Origin: Pseudomonas bijieensis
GTDB taxonomy: Bacteria > Pseudomonadota > Gammaproteobacteria > Pseudomonadales > Pseudomonadaceae
DNA: 64,000 bases
NCBI RefSeq assembly: GCF_013347965.1
Contig: NZ_CP048810.1
Span: 4,959,501 to 5,023,500 of the forward strand
Direction: 5' to 3'
Shown here: piece by piece, positions 35,339-44,805 of the stretch
Layout: each line of letters opens with the position of its first letter
Numbering within the stretch: the first letter of the stretch is position 1
Position numbers and translations under genes: made by a program
The notes under the pieces: model-generated
Databases searched by the model: none
The model's input: the letters and a program-made list of their open reading frames with translations, nothing else
What the model was told of the DNA's origin: nothing

Positions 35339-36769
35339 ATGTCCATAACAGAACAACACACTCATACGCGGGCCGGCTTCAAGCAGGAAATGCAGACGCG
35401 CCATATCGTCATGCTGGCCTTGGGCGGCGTGATCGGTACCGGGCTGTTCCTGACCTCCGGCTACACCGTCAACCAGGCCGGCCCCTTGGGCGCGGTGATC
35501 GCCTACATCATCGGCGCGCTCATGGTCTACATGGTGATGATGTGCCTGGGGGAACTGGCGGTGCAGATGCCGGAAACCGGTTCGTTCAGCACCTACGCCA
35601 CACGGTTTCTCGGCCCGGGCACCGGCTACACCGTGGCCTGGCTGTACTGGCTGACCTGGACCGTGGCAATCGGTTCTGAATTCACCGCCGCCGGTATCTT
35701 GATGACGCGCTGGTTTCCGGACACGCCCGTGTGGATCTGGAGTGCGCTGTTCGCCGGCGTGGTGTTCCTCACCAACGTGATCTCGGTGCGTCTGTTCGCC
35801 GAGACCGAGTTCTGGTTATCGTTGATCAAAGTGGTCACGGTGGTGGTGTTCCTGCTGATTGGCGGCGGTGCGATTCTCGGCCTGTTGAACATCGACCAGG
35901 CGCACAGCATCGGGCTGAGCAACTTCACTCGCGAAGGGCTGTTCCCCACCGGTTTCATGCCGATTGCGATGACGCTGCTGGCGGTCGCCTTCGCGTTCTC
36001 CGGCACGGAACTGATCGGCATCGCCGCCGGTGAAACCAAGGATCCGCAACGCAATGTGCCGCGCGCCATTCGCACCACCGTGCTGCGCCTGGCGGTGTTT
36101 TTCGTCGGGACCATTTTTGTCCTGGCGACCTTGTTGCCCCGCGACCAGGCCGGTCTGGTTGAAAGCCCCTTCGTCACCGTCTTCACCTACATCGGCATTC
36201 CGTATTCAGCCGACATCATGAACTTCGTGATCATCAGCGCCTTGCTCTCGGCGGCCAACTCCGGGCTGTACGCCGCCTCACGGATGCTGTGGACCCTCAG
36301 TGACCAAGGGCACTTGCCCAAGCAGTTCTCGGCCCTGACCCGCATGGGCACGCCGCTCAACGCGATCATCGTGAGCATGGCCGGTGGCGCCGCTTCGTTG
36401 CTCAGCAGCGTGTTTGCCGCCGACACCATCTACCTGGCGCTGGTGTCGATCTCCGGCCTGGCCGTGGTGGTGGTGTGGATGAGCATTGCCGCCAGCCAGA
36501 TTGCCTTCCGCCGTCACTACGTAGCCAATGGCGGCGACATTCGCCACCTCAAGTTCCGCGTTCGGGGTTATCCGTGGGTGCCGCTGGGGGCGCTGGTATG
36601 CTGCAGCCTGGCGTGTGTCGGGATCGCGTTCGATCCTGAACAGCGGGTGGCCCTGTACTTCGGCTTGCCCTTCATTGCCTGGTGCTATTTCGTGTATTTC
36701 ATTACCCGCAAAAGCCGCGAGCAACGCTTGTCGGTCGCCCCCTTGGCACAGCCGTCCGACGCGTTCTAG
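35339..36769 (+). CDS. APC-family amino acid permease, MmuP-like
   Basis: 476 residues, twelve predicted membrane helices, from ATG 35339 (GAGAA precedes it; an ATG at 35327 lacks a site). [17 protein letters not shown], the first-helix GxG motif of the AAT family, is followed by [24 protein letters not shown] and [23 protein letters not shown]. The sequence strongly resembles E. coli MmuP (S-methylmethionine permease) as I remember it. A proton-coupled uptake system for S-methylmethionine or a similar amino acid is likely, consistent with the C-S lyase 135 bases upstream. Confidence 0.82.
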   Translation: MSITEQHTHTRAGFKQEMQTRHIVMLALGGVIGTGLFLTSGYTVNQAGPLGAVIAYIIGALMVYMVMMCLGELAVQMPETGSFSTYATRFLGPGTGYTVAWLYWLTWTVAIGSEFTAAGILMTRWFPDTPVWIWSALFAGVVFLTNVISVRLFAETEFWLSLIKVVTVVVFLLIGGGAILGLLNIDQAHSIGLSNFTREGLFPTGFMPIAMTLLAVAFAFSGTELIGIAAGETKDPQRNVPRAIRTTVLRLAVFFVGTIFVLATLLPRDQAGLVESPFVTVFTYIGIPYSADIMNFVIISALLSAANSGLYAASRMLWTLSDQGHLPKQFSALTRMGTPLNAIIVSMAGGAASLLSSVFAADTIYLALVSISGLAVVVVWMSIAASQIAFRRHYVANGGDIRHLKFRVRGYPWVPLGALVCCSLACVGIAFDPEQRVALYFGLPFIAWCYFVYFITRKSREQRLSVAPLAQPSDAF

Positions 36770-36826
36770 CCAGCGCTGAGGCGTGGCCGGTGCGCTCGGT
36801 GGAAGGGGTGTCAGCGAGGTCCGATC

Positions 36827-37717
36827 ATGAAGCAAAAGCCGTTACCCCCATTGAACTGGCTGCGGGCATTCGAGGTGTCTGCCCGTTGCCTGAACTTCAC
36901 CCACGCGGCCGAAGAGTTGTGCTTGACCCAAGGCGCGGTCAGCCAGCAGATCCGTCAATTGGAGAGTCATCTGGGAGTGGCGCTGTTCAAGCGCTTGCCC
37001 CGTGGCCTGGGCTTGACCGAGGAAGGCCAGGCCTACCTGCCGGTGGTGCAGGATGCGATTACCCGGCTGGCGGTCGGCACCAACGAGATTTTTGGTCAGC
37101 ACAAACGCCGGCCGATCAAGGTGCGCGGCAGCCTGGCGTTTTTCGTGCACTGGCTGGCGCCCAAGTTGGTGAGTTTTCGCCAGGCCCATCCCCAGGTCGA
37201 TATCCGCTACATCAGCAACATCTGGGTCAAGGAGCTGGACGGCGAAGACGACATGGAAATCCGCTGGGGCCACGGTCAATGGCCAGGCCTGGTATCGCAA
37301 CGACTGACCTGGGACACCTTGTTTCCGGTGTGCTCGCCAGCGCTGATGGCGCGTTCGCCACTGCAGGTGCCGGCGGACGTGGCCAAGCATCCGCTGCTGC
37401 ACGTGCTGGGTTACGAAGAAGGTTGGGGCTATTGGTTGAACATGGTCGGCGCGGACGGCGTCGATTCTTCGACCGGCATGCAGTTCGACACGCTGGTTTG
37501 CACCTTGCGCATGGCCGAACTGGGGCAGGGCATTGCCCTGGCTCGCTCGTCGATGGTGGCTGACCTGCTTGAAGAAGGGCGGCTGGTCGAGCCCTTCACC
37601 CAGCGCATCGAAGCCAGCGAGTCGTTCTACCTGGTACGCAGTTCCGGGGCCGACCAGCACCCCGACGCGGTGATGTTTTCCACCTGGCTGGTCGAGCAGG
37701 CACATCGTTTTAAATAA
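36827..37717 (+). CDS. LysR-family regulator, GcvA-like
   Basis: 296 residues. The N-terminal helix-turn-helix reads NWLRAFEVSARCLNFTHAAEELCLTQGAVSQQIRQLE (residues 10-46, continuous across the helix pair), followed by the linker FKRLPRGLGLTEEGQAYL. The effector domain is of GcvA type (GSLAFFVHWLAPKLVSFRQAHPQVDIRYIS). GAGG lies 7 bases before the ATG. Located between the permease and the threonine synthase paralogue, it is the likely controller of this amino-acid island; no operator was identified. Confidence 0.9.
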   Translation: MKQKPLPPLNWLRAFEVSARCLNFTHAAEELCLTQGAVSQQIRQLESHLGVALFKRLPRGLGLTEEGQAYLPVVQDAITRLAVGTNEIFGQHKRRPIKVRGSLAFFVHWLAPKLVSFRQAHPQVDIRYISNIWVKELDGEDDMEIRWGHGQWPGLVSQRLTWDTLFPVCSPALMARSPLQVPADVAKHPLLHVLGYEEGWGYWLNMVGADGVDSSTGMQFDTLVCTLRMAELGQGIALARSSMVADLLEEGRLVEPFTQRIEASESFYLVRSSGADQHPDAVMFSTWLVEQAHRFK

Positions 37718-37733
37718 ATGGCCGGAGCCAACC

Positions 37734-39113
37734 ATGCGCTATGTAAGTACCCGGAATGCAGCCGTGCAGGTCGATTTCGAAAAGGTCGTGTTGTCGGGCA
37801 TCGCTGAAGACGGCGGGCTGTTCGTCCCGCTTGAGCTGCCGCAGTTCGAACCCCAGGACATCGCCAATTGGTCGACCCTGGCCTATGACGAACTGGCCTA
37901 TCGAGTGATGCGTCCGTTCGTGGGCGAGGCCATCCCCGAGGCCGACTTCAAGCGCGTGCTCAAGGACGCCGGCAGCCCGTTCAGCCATCGCTCCCTGGCG
38001 CCGTTGCATCAGGTGGATCGCAACGAATGGGTCCTGGAACTGTTCCATGGCCCGACCCATTCCTCGAAGGATTTTGCCGCGCAGTTACAGGCGCAACTGG
38101 TGCAATACTTCCTGCGCAAACGCCAGCGCCGCGCCGTGGTGATTGGCGCCACCAATGGCGACACCGGGTTGGCCGCCATCGAAGCCTTCAAGCACTGCGA
38201 CGAAACCGACGTGGTGGTGATTTACCCGGAGGCAGGCGTCCCGCAGGAACAACTTCAACAGCTGCAAGCGGCGGCCCATCCGCGGGTTCATCAGTTCGCC
38301 GTCAATGGCAGCTTCGACGAATGCCAGACCCTCGTCACCCGCTTGTTCCGGCAGTGGCCGTGCACCGGGCGCGAGGCGATCAGTTTCAACTCCAGCAACT
38401 GGGTCAGCGTCATGGCGCAGTTGGTGTTTTACTTCCACGCCGTGCTGCAACTGGGCGGAGGTCAGCGCCCGATTGGTTTCAGCGTGCCGGCGGCGAGTTT
38501 TGCCGAGGTCTACGCCGGCTACATCGCGCAGAAAATGGGCCTGCCGATCACGCAGATGATCGTCGCGACCAACCAGAATGACGCGCTGCACCAGTTGTTC
38601 CTGAAGAACCACTACTCCCGCTTGCGCGCCAACAAGACCTTGTCGCCAGCCATGGACCTGTCGATCTTTTCCAACCTGGAGCGGTTTCTCTGGGAGCTCT
38701 ACGGCCACGACGACCAGGCGGTGAGCGCGCTGATGGCAACCTTCGAAACCACTGGCGAGATGACCATCGCCAACGAGTTCTGGCTGCAGGCGCGGATGAT
38801 CATCGACTCCTACGCGGTCACGGATGAACAGACCTTGGAGGAAATCACTTCGCTGTATCGCGACACCGGCTACGTCATTGATCCGCATACCGCCACGGGC
38901 GTGCTCGCGGCGCGCTTGTACCGCCGCAGCCTGGTGGCGCCGATGGTGACCTTGGGCGAGATTTCACCGGCCAAGTCGGCGGTGCTGCTCGGCGAGTTGG
39001 GGATCAACATTGCGGCGCAACCGCGTCCCATGTCCGACCATCGCCCGGCGCAGATCCAGCGCATCCAGCCCGACGACCTCGGTGCCCTCCAACAACTGCT
39101 CGCTGCTCTCTAA
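37734..39113 (+). CDS. Threonine synthase paralogue
   Basis: 459 residues of the ThrC family: N-terminal MRYVSTRNAAVQVDFEKVVLSGIAEDGGLFVP, PLP-lysine segment ELFHGPTHSSKDFAAQL (Lys near residue 112; housekeeping enzymes read LAFKDFA), phosphate-binding GATNGDTGLAA, and FNSSNWVSVMAQLVFYF. It would convert O-phosphohomoserine, or another 4-carbon substrate, to threonine. In Pseudomonas the normal thrC sits beside hom, so this is probably a second, specialised copy. It starts 17 bases after lysR and is followed 13 bases later by the Lrp-type gene. Confidence 0.85.
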   Translation: MRYVSTRNAAVQVDFEKVVLSGIAEDGGLFVPLELPQFEPQDIANWSTLAYDELAYRVMRPFVGEAIPEADFKRVLKDAGSPFSHRSLAPLHQVDRNEWVLELFHGPTHSSKDFAAQLQAQLVQYFLRKRQRRAVVIGATNGDTGLAAIEAFKHCDETDVVVIYPEAGVPQEQLQQLQAAAHPRVHQFAVNGSFDECQTLVTRLFRQWPCTGREAISFNSSNWVSVMAQLVFYFHAVLQLGGGQRPIGFSVPAASFAEVYAGYIAQKMGLPITQMIVATNQNDALHQLFLKNHYSRLRANKTLSPAMDLSIFSNLERFLWELYGHDDQAVSALMATFETTGEMTIANEFWLQARMIIDSYAVTDEQTLEEITSLYRDTGYVIDPHTATGVLAARLYRRSLVAPMVTLGEISPAKSAVLLGELGINIAAQPRPMSDHRPAQIQRIQPDDLGALQQLLAAL

Positions 39114-39125
39114 CAGGAGGCTCCC

Positions 39126-39564
39126 GTGAAGCGAATTCTCGACCCCCTCGACGAACGCATCATCGCCGAACTACGCCTCAACGCCCGGGCCGCCCACGCC
39201 GAACTAGCGGCCAAGGTCAACCTCTCACGCAACGCCGTGCGCCAACGCATCGAACGCCTCGAACGCGACGGCGCGATCCAGGGCTACACCGTACGCACCG
39301 GCGAGGGCGGGCAAGCCTCCTCGAACATCAACGCCGTGATCTTCGTCTACCGCTACGACCGCATGCGCGGCGCGGAAGTGTTGCAAGCCCTGCGCGCGAT
39401 GCCGGAAGTGCAGCAGTGCGATGTGATGAGTGGCGAGTTTGATTTGATGCTGCGGGTGGGGGGCGGCGAATCCGGAGCGGGTGCACAAGGTTTGGAAGGA
39501 GATATCTGCGTTGCCGGGGGTGGAGAACACGGTGACGTCGTTTGTGTTGTCGTCGGTGGTCTAG
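39126..39564 (+). pseudogene. Lrp/AsnC regulator, frameshifted at a G6 run
   Basis: The reading frame begins as a normal Lrp/AsnC protein: DPLDERIIAELRLNARAAHAELA, then helix-turn-helix VNLSRNAVRQRIERLERDGAI and the RAM-domain start VIFVYRYDRMRGAEV. After GEFDLMLRV it hits six G at 39458-39463 and drifts into a low-complexity Gly/Val tail. Removing one G restores the expected ending: ANPERVHKVWKEISALPGVEN, TVTSFVLSSVV and a stop at 39562-39564. So either the gene is broken or phase-variable, or the read has one G too many. Intact, it would control the neighbouring amino-acid genes. Confidence 0.85.
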
Positions 39565-39591
39565 GCACGCAGCCTGCCTAAAGTGTAAATC

Positions 39592-39683
39592 CTGTGGGAG
39601 CGGGCTTGCTCGCGAAGGCGGTGTATCAAGCAACATCAATGTTGACTGTGCCGCCGCCTTCGCGAGCAAGCCCGCTCCCACAG
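39592..39683. repeat. REP doublet (GGGAGCGGGC type)
   Basis: CTGTGGGAGCGGGCTTGCTC and its inverse GAGCAAGCCCGCTCCCACAG are about 40 bases apart, immediately after the Lrp gene. Confidence 0.85.
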
Positions 39684-39763
39684 GGTCATGTGTCCTGCCA
39701 GTGGGGCCCAGCATGCTTGCCACCGCTGAGGGTGCCCGCAGATGCTCCAGCCACCCCAAACCC

Positions 39764-39896
39764 TGTGGCGAGGGGATTTATCCCCGCTGGGCTGCGCAGC
39801 AGCCCCAAGCAGATCGAACTCAATCAACCTGACACACCGTGCCGGATGGTTTCGGGGCTGCTTCGCAGCCCAACGGGGATAAATCCCCTCGCCACA
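39764..39896. repeat. REP doublet (GGCGAGGGGATTTATCCCC type)
   Basis: TGTGGCGAGGGGATTTATCC and its inverse flank a core with GGGCTGCGCAGCAGCCCC / GGGGCTGCTTCGCAGCCC, giving a long potential cruciform. Together with the preceding doublet it fills most of the 39565-40081 gap. 39,910-40,081 holds presumed promoter sequence of the homoserine dehydrogenase-like gene but no clear box. Confidence 0.85.
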
Positions 39897-40081
39897 AATC
39901 AATCTCACTAGCCTGAGATGTCAGCCAAGCTGTTGGCTTTTTTCCATGCCTGCCGCTTCGCCCACCTCTCTGGTCAAAACGCCCAGAAAATAGAGCAAAT
40001 TGGCATATTTCACTGCCCAGCCCACCCCCCCCTAACCTAGATCCCAACAACCTCATCACCCGGATCAAGGACATAACAAAA

Positions 40082-41140
40082 ATGACTGAATACAAACTGG
40101 CGCTGGTCGGCTTCGGCGGTGTGAATCGGGCATTGGCTCAACTGATTGCCGAGCGCAACCCACAGTGGAAAACCGAACTCGGCTTCACCCTGAAAATCGT
40201 CGGCGTGACCGATCTGTTCCTCGGTTCGGTGATGGACCGCCACGGCCTCGACGCCGCCTCACTGGCCAAACTACCGGCCGTCAAAGGTGCCATGGCCCAA
40301 CTCCCCGGCGGCACCGTCGACGCCCTCAACGAAGCGGTGATCAAAGACTGCGGCGCCGACATCATCGCCGAAGCCACCTTCACCAACCCGGTGGACGGCG
40401 AGCCCGCCACTTCGTTCTGCCGCTGGGCGCTGGAGCGCGGCAAGCACGTGGTCACCACCAACAAAGGCCCCATCGCCCTGCACGGCGCCGAGCTCAAGGC
40501 CCTGGCCCAGCGCAACAACGTCGCCTTCGAATACGAAGGCTCAGTGATGAGCGGCACCCCGGTCATTCGCCTCGCCAAACAATCTCTGGCCGGCAGCTCG
40601 ATCAGCGGTTTCGAAGGCATCCTCAACGGCACCTCCAACTTCGTCCTCACCTCCATGGAAGGCGGCCTCGGGTTCGCCGAAGCCGTCAGCCAGGCCCAAG
40701 CCCTGGGCTACGCCGAAGCCGACCCCACGGCAGACGTCGAAGGCCATGACGTGCGCCTGAAAGTGGTGATCCTCGCCAACGAACTGCTCGACGCCAAACT
40801 CACCGTCAACGACGTCACCTGCCGCGGCATCTCCTCCCTCGGCCTCGACGACATCGAAAAAGCCCGGCAAAACGGCGCACGTTGGAAACTCATCGGCGCC
40901 GCCACCCGCAAAGCCGACGGCTCCATCAGCGCCAGCGTCGAACCGCGCCTGCTGAGCAACGACCACCCACTGGCGAGCATCAGCGGCGCCACCAACGCCG
41001 TGTCCTTCACCAGCGAACTGCTCGGCGCCGTCACCGTCTCCGGTCCGGGCGCAGGCCGCACCGAAACCGCCTTCGCATTGCTCTCGGACATCATCCACAT
41101 CCACCAATCGGCAACCCGCAAACAGGAGCACAACCTGTGA
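40082..41140 (+). CDS. Homoserine dehydrogenase-like protein
   Basis: 352 residues with an N-terminal Rossmann fold ([18 protein letters not shown]) and the homoserine dehydrogenase core: [23 protein letters not shown], then [34 protein letters not shown] and the catalytic [22 protein letters not shown]. It lacks the ACT domain of the housekeeping enzyme, so it is short and probably not feedback-controlled. It interconverts homoserine and aspartate semialdehyde with NAD(P). The overlap with the aldehyde dehydrogenase (GTGA) suggests semialdehyde produced here is oxidised next, i.e. a catabolic direction. Confidence 0.88.
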   Translation: MTEYKLALVGFGGVNRALAQLIAERNPQWKTELGFTLKIVGVTDLFLGSVMDRHGLDAASLAKLPAVKGAMAQLPGGTVDALNEAVIKDCGADIIAEATFTNPVDGEPATSFCRWALERGKHVVTTNKGPIALHGAELKALAQRNNVAFEYEGSVMSGTPVIRLAKQSLAGSSISGFEGILNGTSNFVLTSMEGGLGFAEAVSQAQALGYAEADPTADVEGHDVRLKVVILANELLDAKLTVNDVTCRGISSLGLDDIEKARQNGARWKLIGAATRKADGSISASVEPRLLSNDHPLASISGATNAVSFTSELLGAVTVSGPGAGRTETAFALLSDIIHIHQSATRKQEHNL

Positions 41141-42549
41141 ACGTATCGCGCCTGGCCCTGGCGGTCGTCGAGCCGCACATCGAAGTCCTCAACCCGTTTG
41201 ACGGCAGCGTCGTCGGCACCGTCGCCGATGTGTGCGCCTCAGAAGTCCCACACCTTCTGGAGACCGGACGCAGCGGCGTACAAGCCTGCGCCGCACTGCC
41301 GCGTCATCGCCGCGCAAGCATCCTCGAACAGGCTGCCTTGAACATCGAGCGCGACGCCAAAGCCTTCGCCCGCCTGATCGTCGACGAAGCCGGCAAGACC
41401 CTCAAACAGGCCGAAAAAGAAGTCAAACGCTGCGTCAACACCCTCAAGCTCTCCGCCGAAGAAGCCAAGCGCAACGCCGGCGAAATCGTGCCGTTCGACG
41501 CCTACGAAGGCGCCGAATCACGCCAGGGCTGGTTCACCCGCGAACCCCTGGGCCTGATCGTCGCGATCACCCCCTACAACGACCCGTTGAACCTGGTGGC
41601 GCACAAACTCGGCCCGGCCATCGCCGGCGGCAACGCGGTGATCCTCAAACCGTCCGAGCTGGCGCCGTTGTCGGCCCTCAAACTGGTCTCGTACCTGGTC
41701 GCCGCCGGCCTGCCACAAACCGTGGTCACCGTCGCCACCGGCGGCGCCGAACTGGGCAAAGCCCTGGTCGCCGCCCGCGACGTACGCATGATCTCCTTCA
41801 CCGGCGGCTTCGTCACCGGCGAACAAATCGCCCGCAGCGCCGGCCTGAAAAAACTCGCCATGGACCTCGGCGGCAATGCCCCGGTTATCGTCATGGCCGA
41901 CTGCAACCTCGACGCCGCTGTCGAAAGCTGCGTCTCCGGCGCCTTCTGGGCCGCCGGGCAAAACTGCATCGGCACCCAACGCCTGCTCATCCACGCACCG
42001 ATCTACGCCGCCTTCCGCGAACGCTTCGTCAACCAGGCCCAAGCCCTCGTCGTCGGCAACCCTCTGCTCGCAGGCACCGACATCGGCCCTATGATCACCC
42101 AACAGGCCGCGCAGAACGCCGAGCAAGTGGTGAACGAAGCCCTGCAACAAGGCGCCACCTTACTCTGCGGCCACCGCCGCCACGGCACCTGCTACGCCGC
42201 CACCGTCCTGGAAAACGTCGATCATTCCAGCCGACTCTGGCGCAACGAAGCCTTTGCGCCGGTGGTGGTGTTGCAGCCGTTCGACACGTTTGATGAGGCC
42301 ATCGCGTTGGCGAACGAACCTGAATACGCGCTTCACGCCGGGATTTTCACCAACGACCTCAACACCGCGATGAGCGCTGCACGACGGATCGAAGCAGGGG
42401 GCGTGATGATCAATGACTCCTCGGATTTCCGGTTCGATGCAATGCCGTTTGGCGGTTCCAAATACGGCAGTTTGGGCAGGGAAGGGGTGCGGTTTGCCTA
42501 TGAGGAAATGACCCAGCCGAAGGTGGTTTGTTTGAATACGTTGGGGTGA
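41137..42549 (+). CDS. NAD(P)-dependent aldehyde dehydrogenase
   Basis: 470 residues from GTG 41137, which overlaps the previous stop; CAGGAG lies 9 bases before it. Family marks: [36 protein letters not shown], cofactor Gly region [13 protein letters not shown], catalytic Glu in MDLGGNAP, catalytic Cys in GQNCIGTQR (near residue 276) and [12 protein letters not shown]. The type is close to short-chain semialdehyde or phosphonoacetaldehyde dehydrogenases. Coupled to the homoserine dehydrogenase-like gene, it could turn aspartate semialdehyde into aspartate; this pairing is inference. The 3' end recurs as a remnant at 46.25 kb. Confidence 0.88.
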   Translation: MNVSRLALAVVEPHIEVLNPFDGSVVGTVADVCASEVPHLLETGRSGVQACAALPRHRRASILEQAALNIERDAKAFARLIVDEAGKTLKQAEKEVKRCVNTLKLSAEEAKRNAGEIVPFDAYEGAESRQGWFTREPLGLIVAITPYNDPLNLVAHKLGPAIAGGNAVILKPSELAPLSALKLVSYLVAAGLPQTVVTVATGGAELGKALVAARDVRMISFTGGFVTGEQIARSAGLKKLAMDLGGNAPVIVMADCNLDAAVESCVSGAFWAAGQNCIGTQRLLIHAPIYAAFRERFVNQAQALVVGNPLLAGTDIGPMITQQAAQNAEQVVNEALQQGATLLCGHRRHGTCYAATVLENVDHSSRLWRNEAFAPVVVLQPFDTFDEAIALANEPEYALHAGIFTNDLNTAMSAARRIEAGGVMINDSSDFRFDAMPFGGSKYGSLGREGVRFAYEEMTQPKVVCLNTLG

Positions 42550-42612
42550 GGGGCGAGTCAGTCCGAAGGAGTCGCTTTACCTTTCATGTCGCTAAAACGC
42601 CATTTTGACGAT

Positions 42613-42657
42613 ACGTTCTCTTCTCATGTCGCCGACAGCAACATGAGAAGAGAACGT
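42613..42657. terminator. Perfect 17-bp hairpin after the aldehyde dehydrogenase
   Basis: ACGTTCTCTTCTCATGT (42613-42629) and ACATGAGAAGAGAACGT (42641-42657) are exact complements around an 11-base loop. Outer arms TGTCGCT / AGCGACA extend it. It is not followed by a T-run, so it could be a factor-dependent or bidirectional transcript end, or a protein-binding palindrome. Confidence 0.6.
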
Positions 42658-42659
42658 GT

Positions 42660-43132
42660 CGCAGAAATCAAAAAACAGCGACACGTTGTGTCAGCCCTCT
42701 GTGGAAGCGAGCTTGTTCACGAAAAGGCCAGTAAACCCAACCCCGTAACCAAGTCAAACCCTTGTGGGAGCAAGGCTTGCCCGCGATGGCGGCGCACCGG
42801 TCAACATCACTACCGCTGACTCTCCACCTCACGAATAGCTCACGACGACCCGCTTCCTTTCTTATCGCCGACGGCGACAAATCAAAGCTTTTTTCGGCTC
42901 CCCACCTTGCATTGGCCTTTGCGCAAAACGCGCAGCTCAGTTGCCCCATCCTTCTATGCACTGCTTCCGCCCGTTGCCCCGTTACGCGCGCTTTCCACCG
43001 AGTAACGTTCCGTGCGCCGAGCGTGCAGCCAACGTCGGCGATCTCCTCATGAATAAACTTCTGCAAACGTCCGAAGCTGAAACGTATCAGCTACAACAAA
43101 AAACCAAATTATGCACAAATGCATTTTTTTGC
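42660..43132. other. Non-coding or decayed stretch before levansucrase
   Basis: This interval holds a lone half-REP (TTGTGGGAGCAAGGCTTGCC, 42760-42800). From 42830 on it has sequence with no convincing gene. The minus frame 42668-43066 reads like a short hypothetical peptide (KARVTGQRAEAVHRRMGQLS, SFDLSPSAIRKEAGRREL) but has no start context. An AT-rich segment (43085-43132) leads into the levansucrase promoter. It may be a gene remnant or part of a phage-derived promoter module; I cannot decide. Confidence 0.35.
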
Positions 43133-43185
43133 TTGACCCGCATGCATGAGCCTCTATAAGGTGGCTTCACTGTATGTACGTACAG
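43133..43185 (+). promoter_or_regulatory. Levansucrase promoter with LexA-like box
   Basis: TTGACC (43133-43138) and TATAAG (43155-43160) with a 16-base spacer form a sigma-70-type promoter. Ten bases after the -10, at the expected transcription start, lies CACTGTATGTACGTACAGTG. Its core CTGT-N8-ACAG (43170-43185) fits the LexA operator of Gammaproteobacteria. Position over the start site suits repression. The levansucrase ATG is 52 bases further. Confidence 0.6.
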
Positions 43186-43237
43186 TGTTTCTAAAGCGTC
43201 ATTTATTTGAATCCATTCATGGACGAGGCAATAACTC

Positions 43238-44512
43238 ATGAAAACCAACCCTGAAAAATTCGGTGCAACCCCCCATCAACCCAGCCTTTGGACCCGCGCT
43301 GATGCGTTGAAAGTCCGGGCGGATGATCCCACCACCACGCAGCCGCTGGTCCGCGCTGATTTCCCGGTACTGAACAACGACGTATTCATCTGGGACACCA
43401 TGCCCCTGCGCGACTTGGACGGTAACGTGACGTCCGTCGATGGCTGGTCGGTGATCTTCACCCTGACGGCCGATCGTCATCCAAACGACCCGCAGTACCT
43501 CGACGAGGACGGTAACTACGACATCCTCCGCGATTGGAACGATCGTCACGGTCGAGCAAAGATGTACTACTGGTTTTCTCGTACCGGCAAGAACTGGGAA
43601 TTCGGTGGCCGTGTGATGGCCGAAGGCGTTTCGCCGACCGCTCGCGAATGGGCCGGTACGCCGATCCTGTTGAACGACCGAGGCGAAGTGGACCTGTATT
43701 ACACCGCCGTCACTCCGGGCGCGACCATCGTCAAGGTGCGCGGTCGGGTGGTGACCACTGAACACGGTGTCAGCATGGTCGGCTTCGAGAAGGTCAAGCC
43801 GCTGTTCGAGGCCGACGGCAACATGTACCAGACCGAAGCACAAAACGCTTTCTGGGGTTTCCGCGACCCATGGCCTTTCCGCGACCCGAAAGATGGCAAG
43901 CTGTACATGCTGTTCGAGGGCAACGTGGCCGGTGAGCGCGGCTCGCACAAAGTGGGAGAGGCAGAAATCGGCGATGTGCCGCCAGGTTATGAAGATGTCG
44001 GCAACTCGCGCTACCAGACCGCCTGTGTCGGCATCGCCGTGGCCCGCGACGCGGACGGTGACGACTGGGAAATGTTGCCGCCACTGCTGACCGCCGTGGG
44101 CGTAAACGACCAGACCGAACGCCCGCACTTCGTGTTCCAGGATGGCAAGTACTACCTGTTCACGATCAGCCATACCTTCACCTATGCCGACGGTGTAACC
44201 GGGCCGGACGGCGTGTACGGTTTCGTCGCGGACTCGCTCTTCGGCCCTTACGTGCCGCTGAACGGATCCGGCCTGGTGCTGGGCAACCCGTCCTCCCAGC
44301 CATTCCAGACCTACTCGCACTATGTAATGCCAAACGGCCTGGTGACCTCCTTCATCGACAGCGTACCGACCGACGAAACCGGCACGCAGATTCGTGTGGG
44401 CGGCACTGAAGCACCCACGGTGGGCATGAAAATCAAAGGGCAGCAGACCTTCGTAGTGGCCGAGTACGACTACGGCTACATCCCGCCGATGCTCGACGTC
44501 ACACTCAAGTAA
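43238..44512 (+). CDS. lsc: Levansucrase (GH68)
   Basis: 424 residues, without a classical signal peptide, as in Pseudomonas Lsc enzymes. It splits sucrose and builds levan (beta-2,6-fructan). Catalytic triad: nucleophile Asp in [11 protein letters not shown] (~residue 52), the transition-state Asp in [12 protein letters not shown] (~210), and acid/base Glu in [10 protein letters not shown] (~290). Also [10 protein letters not shown] and NAFWGFRDP as in the family. GAGG precedes the ATG. The gene stands alone between two intergenic regions, and a 23-bp direct repeat flanks the segment it lies in, consistent with acquisition or duplication. Levan serves as extracellular polysaccharide and carbon store. 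Confidence 0.97.
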   Translation: MKTNPEKFGATPHQPSLWTRADALKVRADDPTTTQPLVRADFPVLNNDVFIWDTMPLRDLDGNVTSVDGWSVIFTLTADRHPNDPQYLDEDGNYDILRDWNDRHGRAKMYYWFSRTGKNWEFGGRVMAEGVSPTAREWAGTPILLNDRGEVDLYYTAVTPGATIVKVRGRVVTTEHGVSMVGFEKVKPLFEADGNMYQTEAQNAFWGFRDPWPFRDPKDGKLYMLFEGNVAGERGSHKVGEAEIGDVPPGYEDVGNSRYQTACVGIAVARDADGDDWEMLPPLLTAVGVNDQTERPHFVFQDGKYYLFTISHTFTYADGVTGPDGVYGFVADSLFGPYVPLNGSGLVLGNPSSQPFQTYSHYVMPNGLVTSFIDSVPTDETGTQIRVGGTEAPTVGMKIKGQQTFVVAEYDYGYIPPMLDVTLK

Positions 44513-44805
44513 TAGCGACGCAGGGGGTTCAGGTAGCGGGTTTGAGGTCGATGACAAAACCGTCGTGGATATGATCGAGATATCCCGCCTGATTCATTGC
44601 GATGTTGCTCGCAAGCCCCACTGAATAACGAGTCGTAACCCTCTTCGCGACTGGCTGCAAGGATGCAGTCGGTTGCGAATGCATTTCCCCGCGACGTATG
44701 TACACAAGCTCCTCTGTGGGAGCGAACTTGCTCGCGATAGCGGTGCATCAGCCACATTCCGGCCCGCTGTTTATCGTGACTCCACGAGACTAGCCACGAC
44801 CGACA
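44513..44805. other. Gap after levansucrase with a half-REP
   Basis: Contains a single unpaired REP arm (CTGTGGGAGCGAACTTGCTC, about 44715-44750). I see no gene; the right end passes into the conserved leader of the first DUF6124 unit. Confidence 0.6.

Noticed and set aside
42668..43066. Minus-strand frame of 132 codons before levansucrase
   Set aside because: Contains gene-like phrases but no ribosome site and crosses a REP arm; recorded only as an undecided stretch, not a gene.
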